Shown here one piece after another: positions 26,514-36,914 of a stretch of 64,000 bases of DNA. The notes below the pieces were generated by a model. That model saw nothing but the letters and a program-made list of their open reading frames with translations. It had not been told where the DNA came from and ran no database searches. The DNA is taken from NCBI RefSeq assembly GCF_000612805.1, contig NZ_HG964403.1, positions 248,001-312,000 of the forward strand. Reading direction: 5' to 3'. The position numbers were made by a program, and so were the translations under genes. How positions within the stretch are numbered: the first letter of the stretch is position 1; every line of letters begins with the position of its first letter. Origin of the DNA: Bacillus ndiopicus (lineage in GTDB: Bacteria > Bacillota > Bacilli > Bacillales_A > Planococcaceae).

Positions 26514-29500
26514 TTGGCAGAAAACCGGAGCGGAAGCATTAGGATTGACGTAGATGGTAATACAAGATTGTTAGGTGTTATCTTACGAGAAGTAAATGAA
26601 GAAGCTTCCAGAGCCCAACAGGAATTAAAGGCAGTTGAGCGTGCGCTAAAGTTTGATGTTGGTAATGCAGCTTTAGTCAGTAAAAGATTAGAGGAATTAG
26701 GTAAGTCTGTTCAAGCGGCTGAACAAAAATTAACTATACTACGAAACGCACAGTCACAAGTAGAAGAACAATTCAGATCAGGGCAAATCGACTATGAGCA
26801 ATATAGAGATTTCCAACGAGAGCTGACAGCTACAGAAAGTCAATTACGAAGATATAGTACCCAATTAAATAATCTAAAAGCTGAGCAAGAGGAATTAGAG
26901 AAATCTACTAAAGATTTGAACACTTTTTTTGAAGCAACTGGAACAGAGGTTAGTCAATTTGCTGATATATTAGGTACACGTTTAACGAATGCAATTCGCA
27001 GTGGTTCAGCTTCCACAGAGGAAATAAATAGAGCATTGAAGCTGATGGGGCGAAGTACTTTAGGTGCTAGTGCAAACATTGATGAAATGCGAAGGGCACT
27101 AAGGAGTGCAGGCGAAGGCGCAAGTCTCGATCAAATTAAACAGGATTTAGAGGGTATCGGCAAAAGAGCTGGGGATGCAAGTAATGCTTTGAATGACTTT
27201 GCACAGAAGCAAGCAGATTCATTAACAAGCAATGTTACGAGTGTTGTAACGCAGGCCTTAGATGTATCTAGCCTAAATACTAAAATAGATATTATGTTTG
27301 ATGTACCTGAAGAAAGTATTGCAACTATACGAGATTCAGTGACAACAGTAACAACATATATCGGAGATCAAGAGGCAGCATTAGAGGGCGTACGTAAGCA
27401 ATGGGCCTTGAATAAAGATCAATCTGATGAAGCAAATGCATCCATTATTCAAGGGGCTGGAGCCATTGCGAATGTATATAGCCAAATTGATTTTGCTGAG
27501 CTTGTTCAAGGAGTCAATGATGTTGGTACAGCTTTAGGTATGAGCAACGAAGAGGCGTTAGGTCTTATTGATAGCTTATTGAAATCTGGATTTCCTCCTG
27601 AGCAGTTAGATACTATAGCTGAATACGGGGCGCAAATGAAGGAAGTAGGCTTTACTACAAATGAAATACAGGCCATCTTTGAAAAAGGCATTGATTTAAA
27701 AAACTTCGATATAAGTAGCTTAAATGAAGGCATTAAAACGGCCAATACTAATATGAAAAGTTTTGGTCAGGAAGTACCAAGCTCATTAGCTAAATTATTA
27801 GAAGGTACTGATGTTTCGGTAAAGCAATTCCAAGCATGGGGCCAAGCAGTTGCAAAGGGTGGAGAAGACGGCGCTTCAGCCATGGGAGAAGTATCAAATT
27901 GGCTCCAAGCTATCGAGGATGATTCTTTACGTAATAAATTGGCGATGGAAATATTCGGTACAGAAACAGGGCAGCAAGTCAACGATATGATATCTGTTTT
28001 TCAAGGGCTTGCTGATGCACAAGATAAAACAGCAGAAAATGCACAGGGCTTGAGTGAAACAATAAGACAAGTGGATGCGGACCCATTGGTACGCATCGGT
28101 GAAGCAGGTAAATTAATAAAAGATTCACTTCAACCTGTTTTTGAAGTAGTAGCTGATTTCATTGGGAAAATAGCAGAATGGGTAAGCAATAATGCGAATC
28201 TTGTTGCTGCAATTATAGCAATTGCTACGACAGTTAGTATTTTAGTCGGTGCATTTGCCACATTAATGCCTGCTGTTGGTGGACTTGTCACTGCATGGCC
28301 GGCTCTGGCTTCTGCGATAGGTATGATACTCTCCCCTGTGGGATTGGTCGTAGCAGCAATAGCGGGAATAGGCATTGCTTTAGTAGCAGCTTATGAAAAC
28401 TCTGAAACATTTAGAGAAAATGTCAATAATGTGTTTAATCAAATAAAGGATATAGCAGTCATTGTTTTTGAAGCAGTGGCTTCTTTTATTGGAGAAAAAA
28501 TAGCATTGATTAAACAATTTTGGGATGAAAATGGCACGCAAATTATGCAGGCTGTCGAAAATGTTTTTAATACAATCAAGGGTGTTATTGACTTGGTAAT
28601 GCCTGCTATCCAATTTGTTATCGAAACAGTGTGGACAGCAATCCAAAATGTGATAAATGGTGCTTTAGATATCATTATGGGAGCCGTGAAAATATTTAGC
28701 GGCTTATTTACAGGCGATTTCTCTAAAATGTGGGAAGGAATCAAGCAATTATTTTCTGGAGCTATCGAGTTTATTATTGGGTGGACAACATTGACGTTTT
28801 TTGGCGGTATCAAAAAAATCTTCATGGACCTTGCTCAAGCAGGAATCAGCCTACTAAAAGGAATGTGGGACAATATTGCAAGCTTCTTTTCGACAATGGG
28901 TACGACTGTATCAACAACCGTTTCTAACTTTACAGTGTCCATTATAAATTTCTTCAAAGGGCTGGCACAGAATGTTATTAGTTCTGTCAAAAATATTTGG
29001 AGCGATTCCGTTTCATTTTTCGGTAATTTAAGCAATTCAGTAAGAGAAATTATATCCTCAATGGCAAGTACTGTTTGGCAAGCTATTAAAAATCTGGCGA
29101 CTAATTTTATTAACACAATTTCTGCAATGAAAACGGATGTTACAAATAAAATTATTGATTTGACCGTAGACATGATTGCCAAGGTTAAGTCATTACCAGA
29201 GAAATTCGTTGAAATTGGTAAAAATATTATTGAGGGTCTAATAAGAGGTATCTCTAACATGACAGTTAATGCGATTGAATCAATTACTGGTGTTGTGGAT
29301 GGCGTTATAAGTAAAGCAAAGTCGTTATTAGGTATTAAATCTCCATCACGTGTATTTGCAGCGATAGGCTCTGACACGGTAAGAGGGATGGAGGTCGGGA
29401 TGAGTGGGCGACAAAAGCAGTTGAATCAGGTTATGACCGATTTAACAAAGGGGCTTGAGCAAATATCAGCCAACTTCCGGGAAAATGAAAAGAAAATAAC

Positions 29501-30932
29501 AGAGGACGCCAATAAAGAGATTGGAGCTATAGAGAAAAAAGCTTCAGATGATATAGCAAAGATTAGACAAATTGCTGCATCTAAGAAACGCGCATTAACA
29601 AAAGAGGAAGCAGATTCTATTGCACGTATCAAAGCACAGAGCGAGCAAAAAGTTACTGCCATTGAAGCAAAGGCGATACAGGATAGAGAAGCTTTACAGG
29701 CAGATAATGATAAAAGTCGTTTAGAGGCAATTAAAAAATTCATCAGTGATAAAAAATCATTAGATCAATTGAATATTCTTCAAGAGATAGAGGTTTGGAG
29801 ACAATCCGTAAATCATTTTAAAGATGGAACAAAGGAAAAAATCGAGGCACAAAAAGCTTATCAAAGCGCAGTACAATCCCTGAATTCGCAGCTTTTAGCT
29901 ATTAATAACGAATACGAGTCAAAGGCTAAAACGATCAATGATAATCTGATTCAAGGTGAAAAACGCCTAAATGATGAATATACTAACGCCTTAAATTCAC
30001 GCATTGGTACATTGAAGAATTTCAAAGGGCTTTTCGATGAGTTTAAAATTGATTCAGAAAAAAAGGGCGTACAGTTACTTCTAAATTTAGAAACGCAGGT
30101 TAGTGGCTTTAAAACATGGCAGGAGCAATTTAATTTGCTATCCTCTCGTAATGTAATTAGCCAAGGGTTATTAGTTGAACTACAAGGAATGGGGCCAAAT
30201 GCAGTTTCTGAGCTAATCGCGCTAAATCAATTAACGGATGAACAGCTATCACGTTATTCTACTTTATATGAGGAAAAATCCAAATTAGCTCGTACCCAGG
30301 CTGAGCAAGAATTATCCGGTATGAAATTAGATGTACAAACAAAAATAAACGATTTACGTGTAGCTGCTGGAGAAGAGTTAACGAAACTAAATACAGAATG
30401 GCAAGAAAAAATTAGGGGCATTGTTCAAACAACGGATAATGAATTAATAACATTAAGCACAGTAGGTGAGAATGCTGGTAAAGGTTTATTGCAAGGTTTA
30501 ATTGATACAGCACCTGCAATTGCTCAAAAAGCGTCTGAAATTGCAGAATCTATTAAGCAAACAATTAATGAAGCACTAGGTCTTGATGTTCCTTCATCTG
30601 ATACGAAAGGTTTTGGTGTCAACCTTAATGAGGGCGTAATGACGGGAATTAAGAAATCAAGCTTGAAATTACAGCACACCATGAGTGCAGTGCGAGGCTC
30701 ATTATCATCATCTACTAATAAGTCAAGGGATAACCAGGTAGCGCAAACACAGATTATCCAGCAAAGTGCTAATATAAATATGGCATCATTAGTAGAAGCG
30801 ATTACACAATTGGCTGGGCGTCCTGTACAAACTGTAGTTGCTGTAGATGGTAGAGAGGTCGCGAATGCTGTATCCACACATCAATATAGTAATGCCAATC
30901 TTTCAGCTTTAACGAAAGGGGTGGTGTTATGA
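26514..30932 (+). CDS. Tail tape measure protein
   Basis: 1,472 residues from TTG 26514, with AAGGTGG about eight bases upstream (in-frame GTGs at 26502 and 26505 overlap that site). The N-terminal coiled coil (about 20-135) is followed by a helical region. A strongly hydrophobic zone (about 555-625, with VAAIIAIATTVSILVGAF) precedes amphipathic repeats and a GIKSPSRVFAAIG motif near 940. A long charged coiled coil (about 970-1190) and an Ala/Gln-rich C-terminus close it. The GI.SPSR motif is common in tape measures. By the usual rule of about 1.5 angstrom per residue, the tail would be about 200-220 nm. No peptidase domain was noticed. Overlaps dit by four bases. Confidence 0.88.
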   Translation: MAENRSGSIRIDVDGNTRLLGVILREVNEEASRAQQELKAVERALKFDVGNAALVSKRLEELGKSVQAAEQKLTILRNAQSQVEEQFRSGQIDYEQYRDFQRELTATESQLRRYSTQLNNLKAEQEELEKSTKDLNTFFEATGTEVSQFADILGTRLTNAIRSGSASTEEINRALKLMGRSTLGASANIDEMRRALRSAGEGASLDQIKQDLEGIGKRAGDASNALNDFAQKQADSLTSNVTSVVTQALDVSSLNTKIDIMFDVPEESIATIRDSVTTVTTYIGDQEAALEGVRKQWALNKDQSDEANASIIQGAGAIANVYSQIDFAELVQGVNDVGTALGMSNEEALGLIDSLLKSGFPPEQLDTIAEYGAQMKEVGFTTNEIQAIFEKGIDLKNFDISSLNEGIKTANTNMKSFGQEVPSSLAKLLEGTDVSVKQFQAWGQAVAKGGEDGASAMGEVSNWLQAIEDDSLRNKLAMEIFGTETGQQVNDMISVFQGLADAQDKTAENAQGLSETIRQVDADPLVRIGEAGKLIKDSLQPVFEVVADFIGKIAEWVSNNANLVAAIIAIATTVSILVGAFATLMPAVGGLVTAWPALASAIGMILSPVGLVVAAIAGIGIALVAAYENSETFRENVNNVFNQIKDIAVIVFEAVASFIGEKIALIKQFWDENGTQIMQAVENVFNTIKGVIDLVMPAIQFVIETVWTAIQNVINGALDIIMGAVKIFSGLFTGDFSKMWEGIKQLFSGAIEFIIGWTTLTFFGGIKKIFMDLAQAGISLLKGMWDNIASFFSTMGTTVSTTVSNFTVSIINFFKGLAQNVISSVKNIWSDSVSFFGNLSNSVREIISSMASTVWQAIKNLATNFINTISAMKTDVTNKIIDLTVDMIAKVKSLPEKFVEIGKNIIEGLIRGISNMTVNAIESITGVVDGVISKAKSLLGIKSPSRVFAAIGSDTVRGMEVGMSGRQKQLNQVMTDLTKGLEQISANFRENEKKITEDANKEIGAIEKKASDDIAKIRQIAASKKRALTKEEADSIARIKAQSEQKVTAIEAKAIQDREALQADNDKSRLEAIKKFISDKKSLDQLNILQEIEVWRQSVNHFKDGTKEKIEAQKAYQSAVQSLNSQLLAINNEYESKAKTINDNLIQGEKRLNDEYTNALNSRIGTLKNFKGLFDEFKIDSEKKGVQLLLNLETQVSGFKTWQEQFNLLSSRNVISQGLLVELQGMGPNAVSELIALNQLTDEQLSRYSTLYEEKSKLARTQAEQELSGMKLDVQTKINDLRVAAGEELTKLNTEWQEKIRGIVQTTDNELITLSTVGENAGKGLLQGLIDTAPAIAQKASEIAESIKQTINEALGLDVPSSDTKGFGVNLNEGVMTGIKKSSLKLQHTMSAVRGSLSSSTNKSRDNQVAQTQIIQQSANINMASLVEAITQLAGRPVQTVVAVDGREVANAVSTHQYSNANLSALTKGVVL

Positions 30933-31744
30933 TAATTGAATTGGAAAATGGTACCCGTTACGATATTTCGGACTATAGTTTAAAAAGACTTTTCCACTAT
31001 ATACCTTCTGTTGAGTTAGCCCATACAATACAGTCTGTAGAAGGCAATGGGGATATTGTAACGGCAAGTGAATTTAAACAGCGTGTGATTGCTGTTAAGT
31101 TTTTATATATTGTTCAGGATATTTATGATTATTACTTATTGCGTGATGAATTAAATGCTTTATTTATGCGCGATAAACCATTCTATATTATCTTCAAAAA
31201 AGAACCTTACAAGCGCTATAAGGTTCGATTAATGCAGCAGCTTTCTACCGAGCCTTCCGCACATATGAACAGCTTTGACGTGCAATTCCGCATGGAGAAT
31301 TTATTTGCTGAGTCAGTAGGGACATCCTTAGATTTACAAAATCGCAAGCTATGGGACGTAGATTTATGGGGCTGGGGCATGGGTTTAGATTGGGATAAAG
31401 AATACTATTATGAGCATGCTTCAAACAACTTCACTATCGACAATATTGGCAATGCAATGATTGATCCGCGTCAGCATGAGCTTGAGATTACCATTAAAGC
31501 GAAAGCGGCGTCCTATTTGCAAATCACTAATCAGACAACAGGTGATATTTATAGGTACAATGGTCCGCTAACGACGAATGATACGCTCATTTTAAAAGAT
31601 GTCCGCACACTTAAAAACGGCACATCTGCATTTAAAGATACAAATAAAAAGCTAATTACATTAGCACCAGGACAAAATATGTTCATTGTGGAGGGCGGTA
31701 CTATTCAAAGTATCGCTTTTAATTTTAAATTCTTATATATGTAA
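30929..31744 (+). CDS. Distal tail protein (Dit)
   Basis: 271 residues; ATG overlaps the tape-measure stop. The N-terminal belt domain (about 1-135) and C-terminal galectin-like half (NFTIDNIGNAMIDPRQHELEITI, ending in AFNFKFLYM) match the siphovirus tail component family. As hexamer it forms the hub joining tube, Tal and fibres. Position after the tape measure is canonical. Confidence 0.85.
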   Translation: MIIELENGTRYDISDYSLKRLFHYIPSVELAHTIQSVEGNGDIVTASEFKQRVIAVKFLYIVQDIYDYYLLRDELNALFMRDKPFYIIFKKEPYKRYKVRLMQQLSTEPSAHMNSFDVQFRMENLFAESVGTSLDLQNRKLWDVDLWGWGMGLDWDKEYYYEHASNNFTIDNIGNAMIDPRQHELEITIKAKAASYLQITNQTTGDIYRYNGPLTTNDTLILKDVRTLKNGTSAFKDTNKKLITLAPGQNMFIVEGGTIQSIAFNFKFLYM

Positions 31745-31756
31745 GGAAGTGATGGA

Positions 31757-33769
31757 ATGACATTGTATAATACAAAATCGCCTATTACGCGAGAAGAGAG
31801 AAACAATATTAATGCGACATGGCAGGATATTTTAAATCGCTTTGCAAATCTTCAATATCAAATAAAATTGTTGGCTGGAGGCGAGGAAGTAAATGAGCTG
31901 TTACAACGTATTGAAACAGCAATACAAAATGCAGAAACTGCAGTGCAAAGCTACATCGCACAAGTAGATGAAAATGTACAACAGTCTATAGTGGCGGTTA
32001 ATGAATTGATTACAGAGCTAACAGATGCTTTATATGACACGCAACAAGCAATCAACAATGCTAATGCTGCTACAACGAATGCAACAGATGCAGCAGATGC
32101 AGCTAATAATAAAGTGGCTGAGGCTACTCAATTATTAACAGCACTAGAGTTGTTACAAGATGAGTTACAGGAAATGCGAACATCATTAACGCTAATTGCC
32201 TCAAATGCTCAGGAGGCTACACAAGATGCTATTGAGGCAACGGGAGCTGCTAATACCGCTACAACCAATGCACAAATAGCAGCAGACAATGCCAATGATG
32301 CAACCACAGTAGCGACAAGTGCGGCTAATAGAGCAAATACAGCAGCGGAAGCAATTGAGGGATGGGGAACTGCTCGGGCATGGAACAGTACAGCCAACTA
32401 TATTAAAAATAACTTTGTGACAGACGAAGGCTCTACTTGGCAAGCGCTACGTCCAAATAGCAATGTAAAGCCTGTTGAGGGGCAAGATTGGACTTGTATA
32501 GCGCGTCGAGGTATAGATGGTCAAGGGGCAATAAGTACTATTAGTCATAGGTCACCAACACCAGATGGCAATTTTGATGTGGAAATGCAAGACGTTGAGG
32601 GGCTTAATGCGGCTTTGCAAGAATTAGAGGACTTAGTAAATTCAATTGTTGAAACAGGTGTAGCTAAACTTGTGCATTATCCTTACACCATTCAAGCAAG
32701 TTCAGACGGTCAGTCGGAAATTGAAATACCATTGACTACATTTGACAAAGATACTGATACTGTATTGTTAATTAAAAACTCAATAGTGTTGTATGAAACA
32801 AAAGATTATTCAATTACTGATAAAAAAATCACCTTAGTTAACCCTGTTGGAGTTGCCTCAGATACTTCATTCTACATGCTTATCCTTAAGAATGTACCAA
32901 TGGGTGAAGAAGGCGGCGTTTCTGCCTCTGTTTTAACAGATGGCTCTATTGCTAAAAGAAAGCTAGAGCAAGCTCTACAAGATGAAATAGACAGTAAGGC
33001 AAATAGTTCAGATTTATCAAGCCTGCAACAAGAGTTTGACGCACATAAGGATAAAAGTGCATCTTTAACCGAGGCTGGGCATGTACAGTTATCTAATACA
33101 CTTACACCGGACGAAACAAAAGCTCTAACACCAAAAGCTGTTCACGATTTACCATGGCAAAAACACAAACTCACTGAATCAAGTGGTCAAGCGGTAAATT
33201 TATTTACAGATACAAATTTAAATGATGTGGTATCTACTGGATTATATAGGGCATTTTTTGCTACATCCCCAGTAGGGGAAATTGTAGAAGCTGGCACTTA
33301 TTCACTTTTTGTTATTAAAAATCACGATAGTAGTAACGCAGTAACTCAAATGCTCATTGGCGAAAATACTGCACCTGGTCGAATTTATACAAGGAGCAGA
33401 AACTCTGCTGGAATATGGTCAAAATGGATTAAACAAGTATCTAGTAATTTAACATGGGTAGAAGCCACTTTGCAAAATGGATGGCAGCAAGCATCTGATG
33501 CAGTAAATAAATTAAAGTACACAAAAGATGACTTAGGTTTTGTCCATTTGCAAGGAATTATCACAGATGGAATTGCTAATGAAGGTATAACTGTAATGAC
33601 GTTACCTATAGGCTTTAGACCTGTACAGGCTTCAATACCTATCACTGCCATAAAGTCACAAGATTTAACAAGTCCAATAGTGCAGGTAAATAATTTTGGG
33701 AATGTGGTTATTAATAAGCTAGGTTCTACAGGTACAGTACGAATTAATGGATTTTTTTATGCAGGCTAG
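31757..33769 (+). CDS. Tail fibre / baseplate receptor-binding protein 1
   Basis: 670 residues. The N-terminal 200 are a low-complexity Ala/Thr/Asn coiled coil (ATTNATDAADAANN and similar), which should trimerise and attach to the Dit hub. Residues about 205-250 (GWGTARAWNSTANYIKNNF, GSTWQALRPNSNVKPVEGQDW) resemble a chitin-binding type CBM5/12 or tail carbohydrate-binding module. The middle has SLTEAGHVQLSNT, a classical phage fibre repeat motif. The C-terminal 105 (from TWVEATLQNGWQQ) are shared with the next gene and are the probable receptor-binding knob. Confidence 0.72.
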   Translation: MTLYNTKSPITREERNNINATWQDILNRFANLQYQIKLLAGGEEVNELLQRIETAIQNAETAVQSYIAQVDENVQQSIVAVNELITELTDALYDTQQAINNANAATTNATDAADAANNKVAEATQLLTALELLQDELQEMRTSLTLIASNAQEATQDAIEATGAANTATTNAQIAADNANDATTVATSAANRANTAAEAIEGWGTARAWNSTANYIKNNFVTDEGSTWQALRPNSNVKPVEGQDWTCIARRGIDGQGAISTISHRSPTPDGNFDVEMQDVEGLNAALQELEDLVNSIVETGVAKLVHYPYTIQASSDGQSEIEIPLTTFDKDTDTVLLIKNSIVLYETKDYSITDKKITLVNPVGVASDTSFYMLILKNVPMGEEGGVSASVLTDGSIAKRKLEQALQDEIDSKANSSDLSSLQQEFDAHKDKSASLTEAGHVQLSNTLTPDETKALTPKAVHDLPWQKHKLTESSGQAVNLFTDTNLNDVVSTGLYRAFFATSPVGEIVEAGTYSLFVIKNHDSSNAVTQMLIGENTAPGRIYTRSRNSAGIWSKWIKQVSSNLTWVEATLQNGWQQASDAVNKLKYTKDDLGFVHLQGIITDGIANEGITVMTLPIGFRPVQASIPITAIKSQDLTSPIVQVNNFGNVVINKLGSTGTVRINGFFYAG

Positions 33770-33811
33770 TGATTATGAAGCCTCTTTATATATTAGAAAG
33801 GAACTGATTAG

Positions 33812-34501
33812 ATGGCAGGGAAAATAACTAAAGAAGAATTTCATCCACCCTTAGTTGATGAACTTAATCAATTTGCTGCACATACAAATGATACTGTTAG
33901 GCATATAACGCAGGCTGAGAGAGGTTATTGGAACGCAAAACGGAACGTGACAGTACCTTCGAATGTAATTGAAGCTGACCCAAACACTGACACACGCGAT
34001 TCTTTTCTATGCCGATATGATAATATGGGGGATGGTGGAGTAGCTTTTTGGTATGTCGAGCAAAGTTTCTATAGCACTAATAACAAATGCCAAAGAGCGA
34101 CTAGTTATGCAGGAGGTAAGGCGCACTTCAAAGTTAGACATTACTATTCTAGCACAGGGTGGTCGTTGTGGTCAGATACATTACAATGGTTTGAAGCCAC
34201 TCCACAAAACGGATGGCAGAGACAAACAGTTAGTGGAGCGCAATTAAAGTATACAAAAGATGATTTAGGCTTTGTCCACTTGCAAGGAGAATTAAAGGAT
34301 GGTACTCACGCTAATAATACGGTAATAACTACTTTGCCAGTTGGCTATCGTCCATCAACGACAATTGTTACATCATGTGTAAAGGCAAATGACGGCTCGC
34401 TAGTCTCTACGCAAATTAACCAAAATGGCAGTGTTATAATCATTGGTCTAAGCTCTACAGGCACATTAAGAATAAATACAAGTTTTTATGTGGAGGTATA
34501 A
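33812..34501 (+). CDS. Tail fibre protein 2, paralogous knob
   Basis: 229 residues, with AAAGGAACTGATTAG before ATG 33812. A short N-terminus (FHPPLVDELNQFAAHTNDTVRHITQAER) is a typical fibre-attachment helix. The middle domain resembles part of the pyocin-knob fold (RYDNMGDGGVAFWYVEQSFYS). The last 105 residues (WFEATPQNGWQRQ to the end) align with the C-terminus of the preceding protein, sharing LKYTKDDLGFVHLQG and the STGT(L/V)RIN ending. It probably forms a second receptor specificity or an accessory fibre. Confidence 0.7.
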   Translation: MAGKITKEEFHPPLVDELNQFAAHTNDTVRHITQAERGYWNAKRNVTVPSNVIEADPNTDTRDSFLCRYDNMGDGGVAFWYVEQSFYSTNNKCQRATSYAGGKAHFKVRHYYSSTGWSLWSDTLQWFEATPQNGWQRQTVSGAQLKYTKDDLGFVHLQGELKDGTHANNTVITTLPVGYRPSTTIVTSCVKANDGSLVSTQINQNGSVIIIGLSSTGTLRINTSFYVEV

Positions 34502-34504
34502 TTT

Positions 34505-34792
34505 ATGTATATTATTTATCAAATAGACGAAAATGGTTTTCTAGTTTGGGAGTCTGGTATGTTAGTTAATGAGGGTGAGCAGTTAGATGGCTATATCAGC
34601 ACACCATTGCCACAAGGCGTTTCATTTTATAAGCCTCGTTGGGTAAATGGTGAATGGATTGAAGGTAAAACAGATGAAGATTTTATTGAAGACGAGTTTT
34701 TAGCCTCATTACAGCCGTCGCAATACGAGCTGGAAAAAGCGGAGCGTCAATTGGAAACAATCGAATTATTAATTGAATTGGAGGTCATTTAA
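34505..34792 (+). CDS. Small tail-region protein (XkdW-like)
   Basis: 95 residues with GGAGGT upstream. It starts MYIIYQIDENGFLVWES, then contains YKPRWVNGEWIEG and an acidic helical tail (YELEKAERQLETIELLIELEVI). Such proteins follow fibre genes in Bacillus phages and PBSX; the role is unknown, perhaps fibre assembly. Family assignment is by position and pattern only. Confidence 0.55.
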   Translation: MYIIYQIDENGFLVWESGMLVNEGEQLDGYISTPLPQGVSFYKPRWVNGEWIEGKTDEDFIEDEFLASLQPSQYELEKAERQLETIELLIELEVI

Positions 34793-34794
34793 TT

Positions 34795-34965
34795 ATGAAT
34801 ACAGTGCAAAAGAAATTAGTCGAATCATATGCAACGTTGGTGATGGGGGAACGTATGAAAATTGAAGATGTACCAGAAACAAAAGCAATCGGTGCTAATG
34901 CGTATGTGATTCGAAGTGAAGTAGAAATCGAGATTGCTAACCGTACAATCAATGCGTTAGTATAA
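34795..34965 (+). CDS. Small XkdX/CD1375-like tail protein
   Basis: 56 residues starting two bases after the preceding stop, with GGAGGTCATTT as ribosome site. Sequence MNTVQKKLVESYATLVMGERMKIEDVPE resembles the tiny tail-fibre-associated CD1375/XkdX proteins, which carry a YAxLV....IedVPe pattern. The C-terminus is a short helix. Function unknown. Confidence 0.55.
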   Translation: MNTVQKKLVESYATLVMGERMKIEDVPETKAIGANAYVIRSEVEIEIANRTINALV

Positions 34966-34991
34966 AGTCCCTAAGAGAGGGGAAGTGAAAA

Positions 34992-36902
34992 ATGTTTTAT
35001 GTTACTAGCCTAGATGGCTCGATTTGTGAGCCATTAATAAATATTTCGAATGACTTTAAAATGGAACAATCAGTAGACGGCACTTTTACAGTGTCGTTTT
35101 CTTGTTTTCCAAGTAAAAACAATCATGGTTATGATCTTTTACAGTCTGAGGCAATTATCACTGTGGAGAATCAAGATTTTAGGGTTAAACAGTATAGTAA
35201 TACAGCCTTTGGTAAGACTGTAACAGCTATTAGCACATTCTATGACCATACGAAAACACAACGACATAGTATTTTTAGTGGTAGTCCCACGTTACAGAAT
35301 CAGATTAATTTTGTACTACAAGGTACTGGATGGACTGCCAAAGTAGACAGTGATATTGCTAATTTAACAAATGATATTGATAAGCTTGGCAATGATAATG
35401 TGGTTTCGTTAATCACAAAAATATGTAACGCTTATCAATGCGAATATATGATTTTGCCAAATAAGAGACTGCATTTTGCTAAGCAAGTTGGAGGCGATTA
35501 TGACTATCAATACCGCTACAAGCACAATGTATCAAGCGTTGTCTTAAAAGAAGATACAACTAATCTTACAACAGTTATACGCGGCTATGGTAAAGATGGA
35601 TTAGAAGTGATTTATCGTTCTCAAAATGCTGATGTTTTTGGGGAGTTAGAGGCGGAGCCGGTTCGCGACGATCGTTTCACGGATGTAAAAGAATTAAAGG
35701 ATTACGTGGCAACTCAGATACAAGATGTGCCTGATTTAGCCATTGAATCAACAATACCAGAGCTAACAAAGCGTGAAATTGGTGAGCGTATATGGTTAAT
35801 TTATGAACCATTAAATGTTGAAATGCAGACACGTATATTAAAGCAAACATTAATATTACGAGAAGGAAAATTGATAACATCTTCTGTAGTGTTTGGCAAT
35901 TCGTTGATTAAATCTGCTATTGATTTATTTGTAGAACAAAAGGAGCAAATTAACGATAACAAAAATTATATCGACGAAACGAAAGACGGAATTAACGAAA
36001 CGATTGAAGAAAAAGTACGTGAGATTAGCTTTCGTTTTGAGGAAACAGAAGAGACTATTCAAGACCAATATACTAAAATAACGAATGAATACAGTGCGTC
36101 AATTACTGCAAACGCACAGGTTATTCGTACAGAAATGAATCAAAAAGAAACGGTTATAAATAACCGTATAGGCGCTCAATATACGCAAATTACAAGTGAA
36201 TATAATTCGAGCATTACACAGACAGCCCAGTCGATTCGAGCAGATGTAAGTGCGTCTATTGCTGCTGTTAATGGTAGCATTCAGAGCGTACAAAATTACG
36301 CATCAAGCATTGCACAAAAAGCAGATCAAATACAATTAACTGTAAATAGTCAACAGACAACCATAAATGGTTTAGGGACTCGTGTAACAAGTGCAGAGAG
36401 CAGTATTAAGATACAAGATGCTCAAATTTCATCGAAAGTCAGTCATACAGATTACAACGGACGGACAATTACATCATTAATTAATCAAGACCCTTATGCA
36501 GTTAGTATATCAGCAAGCAGAATCAATTTAAATGGCGCAACTATGGTACAAGGTAAAATTACTGGTTCATCATCAATTGAAGTAAACACTGACCTATATG
36601 TAGGTAATAATATTTACTTAGGTTCAGCGATGGCAACAAGTACTAAACAAATCATATTCAATTCTATGGCTCGTATTACTGCTGGTGGTGGCTTTGTTGG
36701 AGCGGATATGACAATAAGTGCTGACACTTTATATTTAGATGCAGGGACTATAGATTTTTCAAGGGCTGGGAATGTGAAAGGTTTAAATGTACAAGCATCA
36801 AGTGTTAATGGTTATACAATGACTTACACTACTTCTGGAGGGAAAAAATACATGACCTTCAGACAATATGGAAGCTATTTAGGACAAGTAGAAATAAATT
36901 AA
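34992..36902 (+). CDS. Tail-associated protein Tal / prophage endopeptidase-tail
   Basis: 636 residues. The first 330 follow the Prophage_tail (gp27-like hub) family: FYVTSLDGSICEPLIN, DGTFTVSFSCFP, TVIRGYGKDG and IWLIYEPLN. A long coiled coil (about 330-500; repeats of ITNEYSASITANAQ and ITSEYNSSITQTAQ) leads to a beta-rich tip (about 500-636). No clear lysozyme or peptidase motif is visible in the tip, so wall penetration would rely on another activity. Unusually, this hub gene comes after the fibre genes rather than directly after dit. Confidence 0.78.
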   Translation: MFYVTSLDGSICEPLINISNDFKMEQSVDGTFTVSFSCFPSKNNHGYDLLQSEAIITVENQDFRVKQYSNTAFGKTVTAISTFYDHTKTQRHSIFSGSPTLQNQINFVLQGTGWTAKVDSDIANLTNDIDKLGNDNVVSLITKICNAYQCEYMILPNKRLHFAKQVGGDYDYQYRYKHNVSSVVLKEDTTNLTTVIRGYGKDGLEVIYRSQNADVFGELEAEPVRDDRFTDVKELKDYVATQIQDVPDLAIESTIPELTKREIGERIWLIYEPLNVEMQTRILKQTLILREGKLITSSVVFGNSLIKSAIDLFVEQKEQINDNKNYIDETKDGINETIEEKVREISFRFEETEETIQDQYTKITNEYSASITANAQVIRTEMNQKETVINNRIGAQYTQITSEYNSSITQTAQSIRADVSASIAAVNGSIQSVQNYASSIAQKADQIQLTVNSQQTTINGLGTRVTSAESSIKIQDAQISSKVSHTDYNGRTITSLINQDPYAVSISASRINLNGATMVQGKITGSSSIEVNTDLYVGNNIYLGSAMATSTKQIIFNSMARITAGGGFVGADMTISADTLYLDAGTIDFSRAGNVKGLNVQASSVNGYTMTYTTSGGKKYMTFRQYGSYLGQVEIN

Positions 36903-36914
36903 AGGAGTGTTACT

